A stretch of DNA of 58,619 nucleotides from Polaribacter sp. (GCA_029245785.1 JAQWOR010000044.1:1-58619), one strand, 5' to 3'; shown: positions 1-8,719, counted from the first letter of the stretch. Numbers and translations are program-made. The notes: a model not told the origin generated them from the letters alone.

Positions 1-904
1 TTTTCATTTCTGGTAAATTAGAAACCAATACAGGAACCTCTGCCTGTATATAATCAAAAATTTTGTTAGGTAAAGAGTATCTATAACTCAACCCTAAGTT
101 TTCTTCTAGGCTAATCCCTAAATCTGCCAGTGGTGTTAGCTTTTGTAATTCTTTAGGCTCTAGTTTTCCTAAAAATTTTACAGAGCCATTTAGGTCTAAC
201 TGTTTGGTTTTTTGCTGTAACTCAGTAAAAATATCTCCTGTTCCGATAATGATAAAAACATGATTTTTAAGATACGCCATACTATCTATCATCAATTCTA
301 AGCCTCGGCCTATATTGGTAGCTCCTTGATAAAGAAGTATTTTTTTGTTTTCTAGAACAAATGGAAATTTAGAAGGGGTTACTTTTTTTTGTAACGGTAG
401 ATTGCGGATTACCTTAAAATTAGTGTCATATTTTTTATTGTAATATTGGGCAATCGAATTGCTTACTGTATAGGTGTTTTTTAATTTTGGGAGTATCCAT
501 TTTTCAATGTTCAACCAACACTTTCTTACAAAAGGTCTATGTATTAATTCAGGAATTTCAGTAAATAACTCATGACTGTCGTATACCAATTTTTTATACT
601 GAATTTTACTAATTAAAAAATTAGCGACTAGTGTATCTATATCATTAGACAATAAGAGGTCTTTTTTTGAAAAAAGCAATGTCAAAAATAAGCGAATATT
701 AAATTCTGCATAGAATAAGAAACCTTTGTTAAAAAACAGCGAGAGTCGTTTTGTTTTGTAATTTCTTTGAATAGGGAGGCTTCCAGGAAGTTTTCTGCCA
801 ATTAATAAAACATCAAAATTATGTTCAAGTAAAAAAGCACAGATCTTATCAACTCTTTGATCGGTTGTTAGGTCATTTGTAACAGATACAATAATTTTTT
901 TCAA
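1..904 (-). CDS. Glycosyltransferase, group 1 type (partial, C-terminus outside window)
   Basis: The minus-strand frame is open from a TTG at 902-904 to the window edge and reads KKIIVSVTNDLTTDQRVDKIC at its start, a beginning typical of flavobacterial GT4-like glycosyltransferases that transfer sugars in surface polysaccharide synthesis. Further in are LLSNDIDTL, LVYDSHELFTEIPEL, a C-terminal Rossmann-like stretch (KKILLYQGATNIGRGLE) and LGISLEENLGLSYRYSLPNK, the last matching the sugar-nucleotide-binding half. No in-frame ATG lies just upstream, so TTG is the best start. About 300 residues are visible; the end is off-window. The acceptor and sugar cannot be told. Confidence 0.8.
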   Translation of the reverse strand, partial: MKKIIVSVTNDLTTDQRVDKICAFLLEHNFDVLLIGRKLPGSLPIQRNYKTKRLSLFFNKGFLFYAEFNIRLFLTLLFSKKDLLLSNDIDTLVANFLISKIQYKKLVYDSHELFTEIPELIHRPFVRKCWLNIEKWILPKLKNTYTVSNSIAQYYNKKYDTNFKVIRNLPLQKKVTPSKFPFVLENKKILLYQGATNIGRGLELMIDSMAYLKNHVFIIIGTGDIFTELQQKTKQLDLNGSVKFLGKLEPKELQKLTPLADLGISLEENLGLSYRYSLPNKIFDYIQAEVPVLVSNLPEMK

Positions 905-928
905 AGAAACCGTATTTTTTGTGCAAGG

Positions 929-966
929 TAAAAATAAAAAAACCCACCCCAAATAAATGAGGTGAG
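929..966 (-). terminator. Rho-independent terminator after msrB-msrA
   Basis: Read on the minus strand, CTCACCTC and GGGGTGGG form an 8-bp stem (two G-U pairs) around loop ATTTATTT, followed by a T-rich tract. It lies downstream of msrA and just upstream of the next minus-strand gene, so it separates the two transcription units. Confidence 0.7.
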
Positions 967-985
967 AAAATTGCTATTGGAAAGA

Positions 986-1006
986 ATGATAAGAAATTCT
1001 TATCAT
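986..1006. repeat. Perfect 10-bp palindrome
   Basis: ATGATAAGAA and TTCTTATCAT are perfect inverted repeats around one central A, between msrA and its terminator. It could be a protein-binding site or an mRNA 3' hairpin; there is no T tract, so it is not itself a terminator. Confidence 0.45.
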
Positions 1007-1079
1007 ATGTTTAGTCGGAGTTTTTAATGATGTCATACAAAAAAAAGTAATTTTAATATTTTGTAGGCTTTTTTATAAG

Positions 1080-1616
1080 TCATTTTAATTTGTTAGCATG
1101 TAGCTGCCTTAATTTTGTGAGCTTTGGAGAGATTACAAAACTGCAATAGCTTTTGGTTGAATTGTTTTTATAATACGTTTGGTGCTCTTTTTCGGCTTCG
1201 TAAAAAATAGTCAACGGGCTAAGTTCTGTTACAATCACATCTTCATAAGCAGCCTTTACTTGTTTAAGCACTTCTTTTGCGGTTTTTTGTTGTTTTTTAT
1301 TGTGATAAAAGATCACAGATCGGTATTGTGTGCCAATATCTCCACCTTGTTTGTTTAAGGTTGTAGGGTCATGCATTGTCATAAAAATAACAAGAATTTC
1401 AGCAAATGAAATACAGCTTGTGTCAAACGTTATTTGAACAACTTCTGCATGTCCTGTTAATCCAGAACAAATTTCTTTATAGGTTGGTTTTCCTGGCACA
1501 GTTCCACCGCTGTAACCAGAAGTAATTGTTTCTACGCCTTTAATTTCTTGAAAAATAGCTTCGGTACACCAGAAGCATCCGCCTCCAAATGTTGCAGTTT
1601 CTAATTTAGTGTTCAT
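1080..1616 (-). CDS. msrA: Peptide-methionine (S)-S-oxide reductase
   Basis: This 178-aa protein repairs oxidised methionine by reducing the S epimer of methionine sulfoxide, normally with thioredoxin. The catalytic motif GCFWCTEA is at residues 13-20, followed by family motifs SGYSGG and GHAEVV and by DIGTQYRS, all expected for MsrA, and the length is normal. Its ATG overlaps the end of the upstream msrB by 11 bp, so the two genes are one translationally coupled operon repairing both sulfoxide epimers. There is no signal peptide, so it should be cytoplasmic. Confidence 0.96.
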   Translation of the reverse strand: MNTKLETATFGGGCFWCTEAIFQEIKGVETITSGYSGGTVPGKPTYKEICSGLTGHAEVVQITFDTSCISFAEILVIFMTMHDPTTLNKQGGDIGTQYRSVIFYHNKKQQKTAKEVLKQVKAAYEDVIVTELSPLTIFYEAEKEHQTYYKNNSTKSYCSFVISPKLTKLRQLHANKLK

Positions 1617-2058
1617 CTGTTTTTTTTAATTGAATAGCTACTGAGTTGATACAAAATCGTAGGCCGCTTGGTTGAGGGTCGTCAGGAAAAACATGTCCTA
1701 AATGCGCATCGCAGGCATTGCAAACAACTTCAACCCGTATCATTCCGTGTGTAGTGTCTTTGATATATGCGAGTGCATTTTCTGCAATGGGTGCTGTAAA
1801 ACTTGGCCAACCACTGCTTGAGTTGAACTTGATATCAGCATCAAACAAAGGTGTGTTGCAACACACACAATTGTACTTGCCATGTTCATAAGTGCTGCAA
1901 TGTTCTTCTGTGAAAGGGCGCTCTGTTCCTTTTTGTCTGGTAACCCGATACTGTTCTTCGGTCAATTGCTCTTGCCATTCAGCATCTGATTTTACAATAA
2001 TTTTATCGGGCTTAGGACTTCCGTTTTGAGCGTAATGGATGATGTCTTTCCAAGTCAT
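1606..2058 (-). CDS. msrB: Peptide-methionine (R)-S-oxide reductase
   Basis: This 150-aa protein reduces the R epimer of methionine sulfoxide. It has the two zinc-binding CxxC pairs of the family (NCVCCN and [13 protein letters not shown]), the GWPSF motif, and RFCINS with the catalytic cysteine near the C-terminus. The length is usual for a stand-alone MsrB, with no signal peptide. It is the first gene of the msrB-msrA operon. Fused MsrAB proteins are common in bacteria; here the two are separate but overlapping. Confidence 0.96.
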   Translation of the reverse strand: MTWKDIIHYAQNGSPKPDKIIVKSDAEWQEQLTEEQYRVTRQKGTERPFTEEHCSTYEHGKYNCVCCNTPLFDADIKFNSSSGWPSFTAPIAENALAYIKDTTHGMIRVEVVCNACDAHLGHVFPDDPQPSGLRFCINSVAIQLKKTDEH

Positions 2059-2196
2059 TTGTAAAGCTTTTAAATGGGTGCTAGGTCATAAATCCCTGCC
2101 AACTAAAGATAGTGTTTTTTAGGGAATCGTTTTAATTTAGTTTTGAAGAATTAAGTTTGCAATCTGTCAAATTTACAATATTCAATTATGATTAAA

Positions 2197-3153
2197 TCAC
2201 AACGGATCAAATCGATTGATAAACTGAGTAAAGGAGTGAATAAAGTGTTTCCTTGGTTTTTCCATAAAAGCTGCATGGTCTCCACCAGAAATTACAATCC
2301 AACTTTTATCTGCTGTTTTTAATCGCGTGAACAGCTTTGCTTGTCGTTCTGTGGGTGCAATTGGATCGAACTCTCCTTGTAAAATTAATACAGGAGTGGT
2401 AATTAATGAAGGGTCAATGCTATTATACTCGCTCAAATTCCTCCAATCAACTCGAATAGGATCATATTCTAATGCCATTTTTACATAGGTGTCTATCGCT
2501 TTTTGGCTTATACTACCTGATGTTATGAAATCACTGGCTGCGTTTTCAGCGGTATTTATGCTTTTATGTAGCTGAATATTTGGAGTTTCAGGGAATTTAA
2601 TATCCAAATCTTTCCAAAAACCAAATAGTGTTAAGCTTGCAATATCTGTTGCGTTTTTTTGAGTTGCAAGGAGCGATAATGTTGAACCCATTGACCAGCC
2701 GAATAAATGAACTTTTCTATTTTCGTTCTCTACAGAGATCCAATTTAAAATATTGAGAATGTCTTTTGCAGCTTTATCAGGTGAATTCCATTCTGTGCTG
2801 TCCCTTGGTGTTCCACCATAACCTCGTAAATCAACAGCATAAGTTGTATATCCTTGCTCTGCCATACCATCCATTAAGGACAAATCTTCACCTTCAACTT
2901 GTAAATCAAAATCAGGAACACCGCTCCAAGTTCTCCCATGTACAAAAAGAATAAGTCCTTTCGCATTATCGGCTTTCTTTTCCCATACAGCCATTGGGTG
3001 TCCGTCTGATAATACGGTATTTTTCAATAAAGTATTTTCAACAAAGGGCGAAGCGATTTTAGTTGTTTCAACCTTTTTATTATCTGTTTTACATGCTATA
3101 GTTGATGTTAATATTAGAACTAGTAAGATTTGTTTTTTTAAAAGGTATTTCAT
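2197..3153 (-). CDS. Alpha/beta hydrolase, predicted lipoprotein
   Basis: An alpha/beta-hydrolase fold enzyme of about 318 aa. The start was placed at the ATG giving MKYLLKKQILLVL because this yields a clean lipoprotein signal with lipobox TIAC; a longer frame begins at 3198. The oxyanion-side motif LFVHGRTWSG, the nucleophile elbow GWSMGS, the acid in LQGEFDPIAP and the histidine in SGGDHAAF make up a complete Ser-Asp-His triad. It probably acts on esters or lipids at the cell envelope; the substrate is unknown. It stands alone, downstream of no obvious partner. Confidence 0.85.
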   Translation of the reverse strand: MKYLLKKQILLVLILTSTIACKTDNKKVETTKIASPFVENTLLKNTVLSDGHPMAVWEKKADNAKGLILFVHGRTWSGVPDFDLQVEGEDLSLMDGMAEQGYTTYAVDLRGYGGTPRDSTEWNSPDKAAKDILNILNWISVENENRKVHLFGWSMGSTLSLLATQKNATDIASLTLFGFWKDLDIKFPETPNIQLHKSINTAENAASDFITSGSISQKAIDTYVKMALEYDPIRVDWRNLSEYNSIDPSLITTPVLILQGEFDPIAPTERQAKLFTRLKTADKSWIVISGGDHAAFMEKPRKHFIHSFTQFINRFDPL

Positions 3154-3313
3154 GAGAATACTAATTAATATTGATAATGATTTTTTATATTGTTGCACAA
3201 ATTACTCAAAAATTAGCCAAAGAGGACTAAATACTCGTGTCTTGTTGTGTTCTAGGTAAGGAATAGTGTCAATAGCATTGGGTAAAAAATACTGGAAAAA
3301 TTTCATTAATCAA

Positions 3314-3427
3314 ATGAAGCGTCTTGTTTTTATAGATAACATGAATGCTCTTGATTCAAAATACCTTTATTGGTTACAAGAGGATAGAATAGTAAGTAAA
3401 GAGGAGTTTCTCGAGAAATATATTTAA
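3314..3427 (+). CDS. Small ORF, possible C-terminal remnant
   Basis: A 37-codon frame reads MKRLVFIDNMNALDSKYL and ends LEKYI. The same frame stays open upstream to a GTG near 3260, reading into a hydrophilic, coding-like stretch. I do not recognise it. It lies in the 530-bp gap left of the integrase and outside the island end, so it may be a tiny gene or the tail of a gene now lost. The rest of this gap holds the terminator, core site and arm motif listed separately. Confidence 0.3.
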   Translation: MKRLVFIDNMNALDSKYLYWLQEDRIVSKEEFLEKYI

Positions 3428-3485
3428 ATTCTTGGTATTGTGGGAAAAAATAATAGTGAACTTAAGTGCTATATAAAATAGTAGT

Positions 3486-3526
3486 ATAAAAATAAAAGCT
3501 CTCCTTCGCACAAGGCTTCGGAGAGC
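3486..3526 (-). terminator. Probable original ssrA terminator, now at the far island end
   Basis: GCTCTCC (3498-3504) and GGAGAGC (3520-3526) form a perfect 7-bp stem that is followed on the minus strand by TTTTATTTTTAT. No minus-strand gene precedes it here. It sits about 5 nt beyond the left copy of the tmRNA 3'-end sequence, where an ssrA terminator would be before the island inserted. Confidence 0.65.
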
Positions 3527-3530
3527 GTAG

Positions 3531-3546
3531 GTGGAGACGCCGAGAA
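3531..3546 (+). other. Left attachment core
   Basis: GTGGAGACGCCGAGAA matches the tmRNA 3' end at 35716-35731 in 15 of 16 positions and in the same orientation. It is the copy left behind at the integrase side of the island. Confidence 0.7.
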
Positions 3547-3683
3547 CACAACCTGCCTAATTGCATTAAAATATTTTCAGCGAAATCATTAATAAACTTT
3601 CCTTATTTAAAGGGGTATGTGATGTTTTTTGTTTTGTTTTTGGTCCGATGGAGTTTGTTAAAATTCGATTAAATAGGAAAAAA

Positions 3684-3704
3684 GTGGGGAATATGTGGGG
3701 AAAA
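3684..3704 (+). repeat. Arm-type-like motif, left end
   Basis: This 21-bp sequence holds two TGGGGAA units 11 bp apart, centred on TAT. A copy with two substitutions is at 35640-35660 inside the other island end. Position and pairing suggest an integrase arm-binding site or excisionase site, by inference. It also lies 33 bp before the integrase ATG and could affect its expression. Confidence 0.5.
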
Positions 3705-3736
3705 CTATTTATATTTGATTGTTCAAATGTTAGATT

Positions 3737-5050
3737 ATGCCTACAGTTAGATTTTTGATAAAAGGAAATAACAATCCTAGTTCTATTTATATCCGTTTTA
3801 GACACGGAAAACAATTCGATTTTACTAAGACAACTTCTTTGTTAATAAAACCTAGTTATTGGAGTGCGTCAAAAGGGAATGTTAAACAACTTTCAAAGAA
3901 TAACGAAAAACTAAACCTACAGAATAAGTTAAACGAGTTGAGAAGTTATGTTTTAAATGACTTTAATGATGTTTATTCTGACGGTGGTATAATCAATTCA
4001 GATTGGTTAAATGCCTCGTTGAGAACGTTTTTAAATCAGAATACCAATATAGATTTTAGATATTTTACAGATTATGCCTACTACTTTTATGATAATCTCG
4101 GCAACAAAGTTTTAAAAAGTGGTAAAACTGGAGTTACAAAGGCAACTATTAAAAAGTATCAAACGATTATTAATAAAATATTAGTATTTGAAAAGTATAA
4201 AAAAAAACGCTTATTGCTCCAAGATGTTAATTTAAAATTTCACAAAGATTTTATTTACTTCTTACATAATGTGCAAAAGTTAAATTATAATACTACTGGT
4301 AAATATCTAACCTTTATAAAAACCATTTGTCTTGATGCTAAAAAATATGGTTTAAAAATTAGCGCCGAGGTTGAAGATGATAGATTCCGAGCAACAAAAG
4401 AAAAAGTTAGTTTTATAACACTTTCAGAAACAGAAATAAATAGAATACACAATAAGGGTTTCAAAGATAAGCCTTACCTAGAAAACGCTAAAAAGTGGTT
4501 AATTATTGGGGTTTGGACTGGTGCTAGAGTTAGCGACCTTTTAAACTTTTCAAAGGCGAATATTAAAAACGGATTTATAGAATATACTGCGCAAAAAACC
4601 AATCAAAAAATAGTGTTACCACTACATCAACAAGTTAGAGAAATACTAGAAACCGAAAATGACGATTTCCCTCGAAAAATATCTAGTCAAAAGTTTAATG
4701 ATTATATAAAAAGGGTTTGTAAAGAGGTAGGTATTGATGAAGAGGTAAATGGATCTAAAAGTATTGAGTTGACAAAAGGAGTTTGGCGAAAAGTAAAAGG
4801 AACTTATAAAAAACATGATTTGGTAAGTACTCATATTTGTAGACGTTCATTTGCAACAAATCATTATGGTAGACTGCCTACTCCAGTAATTATGGCGGTT
4901 ACTGGGCATACTACCGAAAAGATGTTTTTAAATTACATAGGTAAAACTTCAAAAGATAACGCCGAGATTTTAATGAAATTTTGGCAACACCAGGAGCTTA
5001 AAAAAGAAAGAGAACCTCTACTAGAGATTATAAAAACAGAAACCAATTAA
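3737..5050 (+). CDS. Tyrosine recombinase / phage-type integrase
   Basis: A 437-aa site-specific integrase. The N-terminal 60 residues (SSIYIRFRHGKQFDFTKTT) resemble the arm-binding domain usual in Bacteroidota integrases, followed by a SAM-like core-binding domain (about 115-215) and the catalytic domain. The catalytic residues are visible: Arg in WTGARVSDLL, HICRRSF (H-x-x-R), VTGHTTEKM and the nucleophile Tyr in FLNYIGKT. It lies immediately inside the left core site and reads into the island, so it is the likely enzyme for insertion into ssrA. The C-terminus extends about 40 residues past the Tyr. It appears intact. Confidence 0.93.
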   Translation: MPTVRFLIKGNNNPSSIYIRFRHGKQFDFTKTTSLLIKPSYWSASKGNVKQLSKNNEKLNLQNKLNELRSYVLNDFNDVYSDGGIINSDWLNASLRTFLNQNTNIDFRYFTDYAYYFYDNLGNKVLKSGKTGVTKATIKKYQTIINKILVFEKYKKKRLLLQDVNLKFHKDFIYFLHNVQKLNYNTTGKYLTFIKTICLDAKKYGLKISAEVEDDRFRATKEKVSFITLSETEINRIHNKGFKDKPYLENAKKWLIIGVWTGARVSDLLNFSKANIKNGFIEYTAQKTNQKIVLPLHQQVREILETENDDFPRKISSQKFNDYIKRVCKEVGIDEEVNGSKSIELTKGVWRKVKGTYKKHDLVSTHICRRSFATNHYGRLPTPVIMAVTGHTTEKMFLNYIGKTSKDNAEILMKFWQHQELKKEREPLLEIIKTETN

Positions 5051-5053
5051 AAA

Positions 5054-5857
5054 ATGATTTCATTAACTTCAGACAATATAGGTTATGATTCCGATCTTGC
5101 AAAAAAATATTGGAAATCAATTCAAGAAATTATAAGAGATTTAAGTATAATAAAACTTTATGATAAATTACTTCTACATAGATTAAAGTATTTCATTCAA
5201 GATCAGCTCAATAGTCGTGAATTTCAAGCTCATTTGTATCTAGCAAAATTGATAAATAAAGAAGTTTATAATAGTTCAGATATTGAAATAAAAAATAGGA
5301 TAAAGGGAATAAAAATACGAGAACATAATATAGAATACAGTCTTTATTTAAAGCCAACAGAAATTAAAATACTTCAAGAAGTAAAAGGGCACGTTTTAAA
5401 ATATTCACTTGGTTATATCTGCAGTTATAAAACTTTGATTTTTATAAAAAATATAATTCAAATAGAGTTAGAAAAAAAAGCTAAAATAGATTCAGATGAT
5501 TTAGTGGATCCTATTTTTAAAGATACTGGGAGTAAACAATTTTTTGAATACTTAATTAAAGAATGGTTTAATGGAATAAAAAAACCAAAATCAGCTATTA
5601 GCTATGCTTTTTATTCAATGTGGATACATAGTGATTTACCAACAAGATATAAAGACTTAAAATATAAAATTAAGGTTTCTAGAATAATTGAATTTGCAGA
5701 CTATTGGAACGAAAATTATTCCGAAAAACACAAATACAATTATAAAATACAAAAAAATTTTCAATCTGCTAGATTAAAATCTATTTCAGAAATAACCTCT
5801 TCCACTTACCTAACTAAACTAGATAGTTGTATTAAATCCTTTGAAAAATTAAAGTAG
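5054..5857 (+). CDS. Hypothetical protein downstream of integrase
   Basis: A 267-aa, Lys/Ile/Tyr-rich protein with no signal peptide or membrane segment. I recognise no family. The ATG follows the integrase stop by only 3 nt, so the two are almost certainly co-transcribed. Its place between the integrase and an excisionase-like gene suggests an accessory role in the element (regulation, integration or maintenance), but this is context only. Confidence 0.6.
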   Translation: MISLTSDNIGYDSDLAKKYWKSIQEIIRDLSIIKLYDKLLLHRLKYFIQDQLNSREFQAHLYLAKLINKEVYNSSDIEIKNRIKGIKIREHNIEYSLYLKPTEIKILQEVKGHVLKYSLGYICSYKTLIFIKNIIQIELEKKAKIDSDDLVDPIFKDTGSKQFFEYLIKEWFNGIKKPKSAISYAFYSMWIHSDLPTRYKDLKYKIKVSRIIEFADYWNENYSEKHKYNYKIQKNFQSARLKSISEITSSTYLTKLDSCIKSFEKLK

Positions 5858-5953
5858 GGGTTAGAAAACACCTTTAAAACACTTTTAAACTTCGGTAAAA
5901 CCTCAACTTCAAAACTAATTTTACATCAATAATAACAATAAAAACCAATAGTT

Positions 5954-6235
5954 ATGACAGATGTAATTTTAGTAAACGGGGTAACACCCGAGAAACTGAC
6001 AGAAACCATTTTAAATGGCATTAAAAATCAGTTAAATGAATTAAAAAAGAACTTTACACCAAAACAGCCCGAGGATTTTCTTACGAGAATGGAAACGGCT
6101 AAGCTTTTAAAGATAAGTTTAACCACCGTTCACGAATGGGTGAATACAAAGATTTTAAAGGCTTACAAAGTAGGAAATCGAACGTATTTCAGTCGCAAAG
6201 AAATAGAAAACACTTTGTTTAGTTCAAATAAGTAG
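5954..6235 (+). CDS. Excisionase-type helix-turn-helix DNA-binding protein
   Basis: A 93-aa protein whose C-terminal half (LTRMETAKLLKISLTTVHEW ending KVGNRTYFSRKEIE) is the MerR-like HTH_17 fold common to excisionases and to small regulators of Bacteroidota mobile elements. The N-terminal part is a short amphipathic helix. It probably bends DNA at the attachment site or regulates the module. A 96-bp gap separates it from the preceding gene, long enough for its own promoter. Confidence 0.75.
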   Translation: MTDVILVNGVTPEKLTETILNGIKNQLNELKKNFTPKQPEDFLTRMETAKLLKISLTTVHEWVNTKILKAYKVGNRTYFSRKEIENTLFSSNK

Positions 6236-6274
6236 AAGAGCCAATGTTTACCGGCGTATATACCATGTGAAACA

Positions 6275-7132
6275 ATGAAAAATAAAAAATATTCTGGGGT
6301 TTGGATACCAAAAGAAGTTTTGAATAATGGAATCAAAAACGGAAATGAAAGAATTTTATTTGCTATGATTTCATCTTTAAGTAAAAAAGAACCATGTAGT
6401 GCTTCAAATAAATATTTATCTGAATTATTACAACTGTCAAAAGGGCAAATAAGTAGATTGATATCAAAACTTGAAGAACAGGGGCTTATAAAAGTTTATG
6501 TAGATGCTTTAAATGGAAATAAAAGAAGTATCACTACAAATAAAAAGGTTAATAAACTATGCTTAAATAAGGATATAGGTATGAGCGAAAATGTTAATAC
6601 CCTGTACGCAAATATGCCTATAAATAATATAGAAGATAAAATATATATAAATACTTCTACTACTAGCGAAAAGATAAAGAGTAATTTAAATTTATTAGAT
6701 AGTATATGTAAAGATAAAAGTCTTAGTAAAGAGCTGCTGTTTATACAGATAGGCAAATTTAGCAAGTATTTAGTGAATAATCAAAAAGAAGTACATAAAG
6801 ATGATAATGATTTGTTTACTCATTTTGGTAGCTGGTTAGATAAAATAGAAATTGATAATGAGTTTAATCTAGAAAAAGAATCAGATTGGTTTATAATGGT
6901 GTTTAACGGAATCTCAAAGAGAAAATATAGAGTAACACCAAAGGTTAAAAAGCTTCTTAAAAAGAATATTGATACTGGGTTTACAGGGGCTGAAATGGAG
7001 GCCGCTATTAGAAATTTATATAGTAGTTCCTTTGAGAATAAATTTCATATTGGTAATAGTTATAAATTTGCTACACCAGAATATTTATTAAAAGAAGACA
7101 ACTTAAATAAATATTTAAATTTCAAAATATAA
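6275..7132 (+). CDS. Winged-helix protein, possible replication initiator
   Basis: A 285-aa protein. Residues about 10-80 (SGVWIPKEVL, ILFAMISSLSK, ASNKYLSELLQLSKGQISRL, SKLEEQGLIKV) form a clear winged-helix domain as in replication-initiator or helix-turn-helix proteins of small mobile elements. The remaining 200 residues are hydrophilic and unrecognised. Its stop overlaps the next start (TAATG), so it is translated with the next two genes. Either replication initiation or transcriptional control is possible; the RepA-like ATPase two genes on favours replication. Confidence 0.6.
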   Translation: MKNKKYSGVWIPKEVLNNGIKNGNERILFAMISSLSKKEPCSASNKYLSELLQLSKGQISRLISKLEEQGLIKVYVDALNGNKRSITTNKKVNKLCLNKDIGMSENVNTLYANMPINNIEDKIYINTSTTSEKIKSNLNLLDSICKDKSLSKELLFIQIGKFSKYLVNNQKEVHKDDNDLFTHFGSWLDKIEIDNEFNLEKESDWFIMVFNGISKRKYRVTPKVKKLLKKNIDTGFTGAEMEAAIRNLYSSSFENKFHIGNSYKFATPEYLLKEDNLNKYLNFKI

Positions 7133-7626
7133 TGTCAATAAAATATAAAAAAGAGTATTGGAATGTTAAAAAGTCTGGTATCAGGTTGTTGTGGCGGTTT
7201 CAAAAGGATGAAAGCGGAAGGTTTAAAAACTTTACTCCAACAGAAGCTGACGAAATTTCGTTAAAGTCTGTATTGGCATGGGTGAATAGGCAATCAGATA
7301 ATAACGTAAATAATAATCATTTGTTTGTAAAATTGTTTGTTTATCACTTGACTACAGAAATTAGAGAATCTGAAACATCAATTTTTGATAGCTTTTTGCA
7401 AGCTAAAGTTTCTTTACTGTTGAACAAGCCATTGGCTCTGTTTTATGAAGCATTTAAACAAGATTTATATATAAATCAATTTCAAAGATTGATTAAAGAA
7501 AAAGGAATTGTGGATGATAAAGATGCTGTTATAGATTATACAAGGTTTACAGAAGTTTACAGTCCGGAATTTGTAATGAGTAAGTTAAATGAAATGGCTA
7601 GTGAAGCCATAAATAGGTTTAGTTGA
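7132..7626 (+). CDS. Hypothetical protein of the replication module
   Basis: A 164-aa soluble protein beginning MSIKYKKEYWNVKKSG. I do not recognise a family. It starts in the stop codon of the winged-helix gene and ends one base before the ATPase gene, so the three genes form a tightly packed operon. It may be a partner of the replication ATPase; nothing in its sequence shows this directly. Confidence 0.6.
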   Translation: MSIKYKKEYWNVKKSGIRLLWRFQKDESGRFKNFTPTEADEISLKSVLAWVNRQSDNNVNNNHLFVKLFVYHLTTEIRESETSIFDSFLQAKVSLLLNKPLALFYEAFKQDLYINQFQRLIKEKGIVDDKDAVIDYTRFTEVYSPEFVMSKLNEMASEAINRFS

Positions 7627-7627
7627 T

Positions 7628-8437
7628 ATGTTTGATTTAGATTCAAAAAAACAAAATCCTGAACAGTCAAATGAATTTTGGCAAGAGGTTCTTCGAAAAA
7701 GAATTACATCTACAGATGATATTAAACAAAATGAATATCTGCTAAAAATTGATAATACTAATAAGTTTTCTAGAGGAAACATCTCTGGCTGGATTGGTTT
7801 AGCAAAATCTAAAAAAACATTTGCATTAACAATGTTTGTATCTGCATTGGTTGGTTGTATGCGTTTGTTTTCGAAGTTTAATGCAAATAGTAGAAATAAT
7901 GTTTTGTATATCGATACAGAACAATCACCTGCAGATGTGCAAAGAATTACAAAACGAATAAAGAAAATTGTGGGAAAAGAAGAAGGTTTGTTTATGTATG
8001 GTTTAAGGCCTTTAAGTCCAAAACAAAGAATAGTAGCAATAGAATTGTTATTGAAGAAGCACCAGGTAGATGTGTTGGTAATTGATGGTGTTAGAGATTT
8101 ATTGATGGATATAAATAACGCTGTAGAATCTACAGAAGTAATAACTTTGTTAATGAAGTGGAGTTATGATTATGATATTCACATTGCAACAGTATTGCAT
8201 CAGAATAAAGGCGATGGTAATTCACGTGGTCATATAGGTACAGAATTAAATAACAAGGCAGAAACAATATTAAGAATATCAAAAAACGAAACCGATACTT
8301 CAATTAGTTCCATTGAAGAAGTGTTTGGTCGTGGTAAAGGTTTTAAGAAGTTTAATTTTAGAATTAACGATCATGGTTTACCAGAAGTAATAGATGAATT
8401 TGATATAACAGGTGATTTAGAAAAAGCACCTTGGTAA
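7628..8437 (+). CDS. RepA-like AAA ATPase (hexameric helicase type)
   Basis: A 269-aa RecA-fold ATPase similar to plasmid RepA/AAA_25 proteins, which unwind DNA at the replication origin. The P-loop region is SGWIGLAKSKKTFALTMF; it lacks the strict GK[ST], but this KSKKT form is, as I recall, seen in Bacteroidota relatives. Other motifs are NVLYIDTEQSP (Walker-A-associated acidic strand), VDVLVIDGVRDLL (Walker B) and ATVLHQNKGDGNSRGHIGTE (sensor/loop). It points to an element that can replicate, at least when excised. Confidence 0.8.
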   Translation: MFDLDSKKQNPEQSNEFWQEVLRKRITSTDDIKQNEYLLKIDNTNKFSRGNISGWIGLAKSKKTFALTMFVSALVGCMRLFSKFNANSRNNVLYIDTEQSPADVQRITKRIKKIVGKEEGLFMYGLRPLSPKQRIVAIELLLKKHQVDVLVIDGVRDLLMDINNAVESTEVITLLMKWSYDYDIHIATVLHQNKGDGNSRGHIGTELNNKAETILRISKNETDTSISSIEEVFGRGKGFKKFNFRINDHGLPEVIDEFDITGDLEKAPW

Positions 8438-8439
8438 GT

Positions 8440-8565
8440 TTGATTATTAAAGAACTTTATGCAATTGGAATAAAAGATAGTGGTTCTGAATTGACAGAAG
8501 AAAACACACAACCATTGTGTGAATCGTTCTACAATTCTAAATCTGGAAATAAAGCGAAGGGTTAA
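8440..8565 (+). CDS. Small ORF after the RepA-like gene
   Basis: Starting at TTG just after the ATPase stop, a 41-codon frame reads LIIKELYAIGIKDSGSEL and ends GNKAKG. It looks coding by composition but has no recognised family and could equally be the tail of a truncated gene. It runs up to the palindromic site that follows. Confidence 0.3.
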   Translation: MIIKELYAIGIKDSGSELTEENTQPLCESFYNSKSGNKAKG

Positions 8566-8570
8566 AAAAA

Positions 8571-8665
8571 GGGGGTATGGGTAAAAATCGCTAGAGTTGT
8601 AAAGCGATGTACATCGCCTGTAAGTGAGAATTTCACGCAAGCGTATTTTACAGGTAGGGGGGTAT
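8571..8665. other. Palindrome cluster, candidate origin (oriV or oriT)
   Basis: In 95 bp there are two direct GGGGGTAT copies (8571-8578 and 8658-8665) framing a perfect 14-bp palindrome GCGATGTACATCGC (8604-8617) and an inverted repeat CCTGTAA/TTACAGG (8617-8623, 8648-8654) with an inner GTGA..TCAC pair. It follows the replication operon directly. Such nested repeats are typical of replication or transfer origins, but the role is inferred. Confidence 0.45.
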
Positions 8666-8719
8666 TAACAATATAGGACTTCTATAATTTAATTCATTAT
8701 CATTTAGTTTAATAAATAT

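Noticed and set aside
3531..3546. A second, truncated tmRNA gene at the left end
   Set aside because: Only about 16 bases match; the T loop and everything beyond are absent, so it is an attachment copy, not an RNA gene.
8604..8617. A second attachment core marking a separate element end near 8.6-8.85 kb
   Set aside because: I looked for GTGGAGACGC there and near 34 kb and found no third copy, so the single large island is the better reading.
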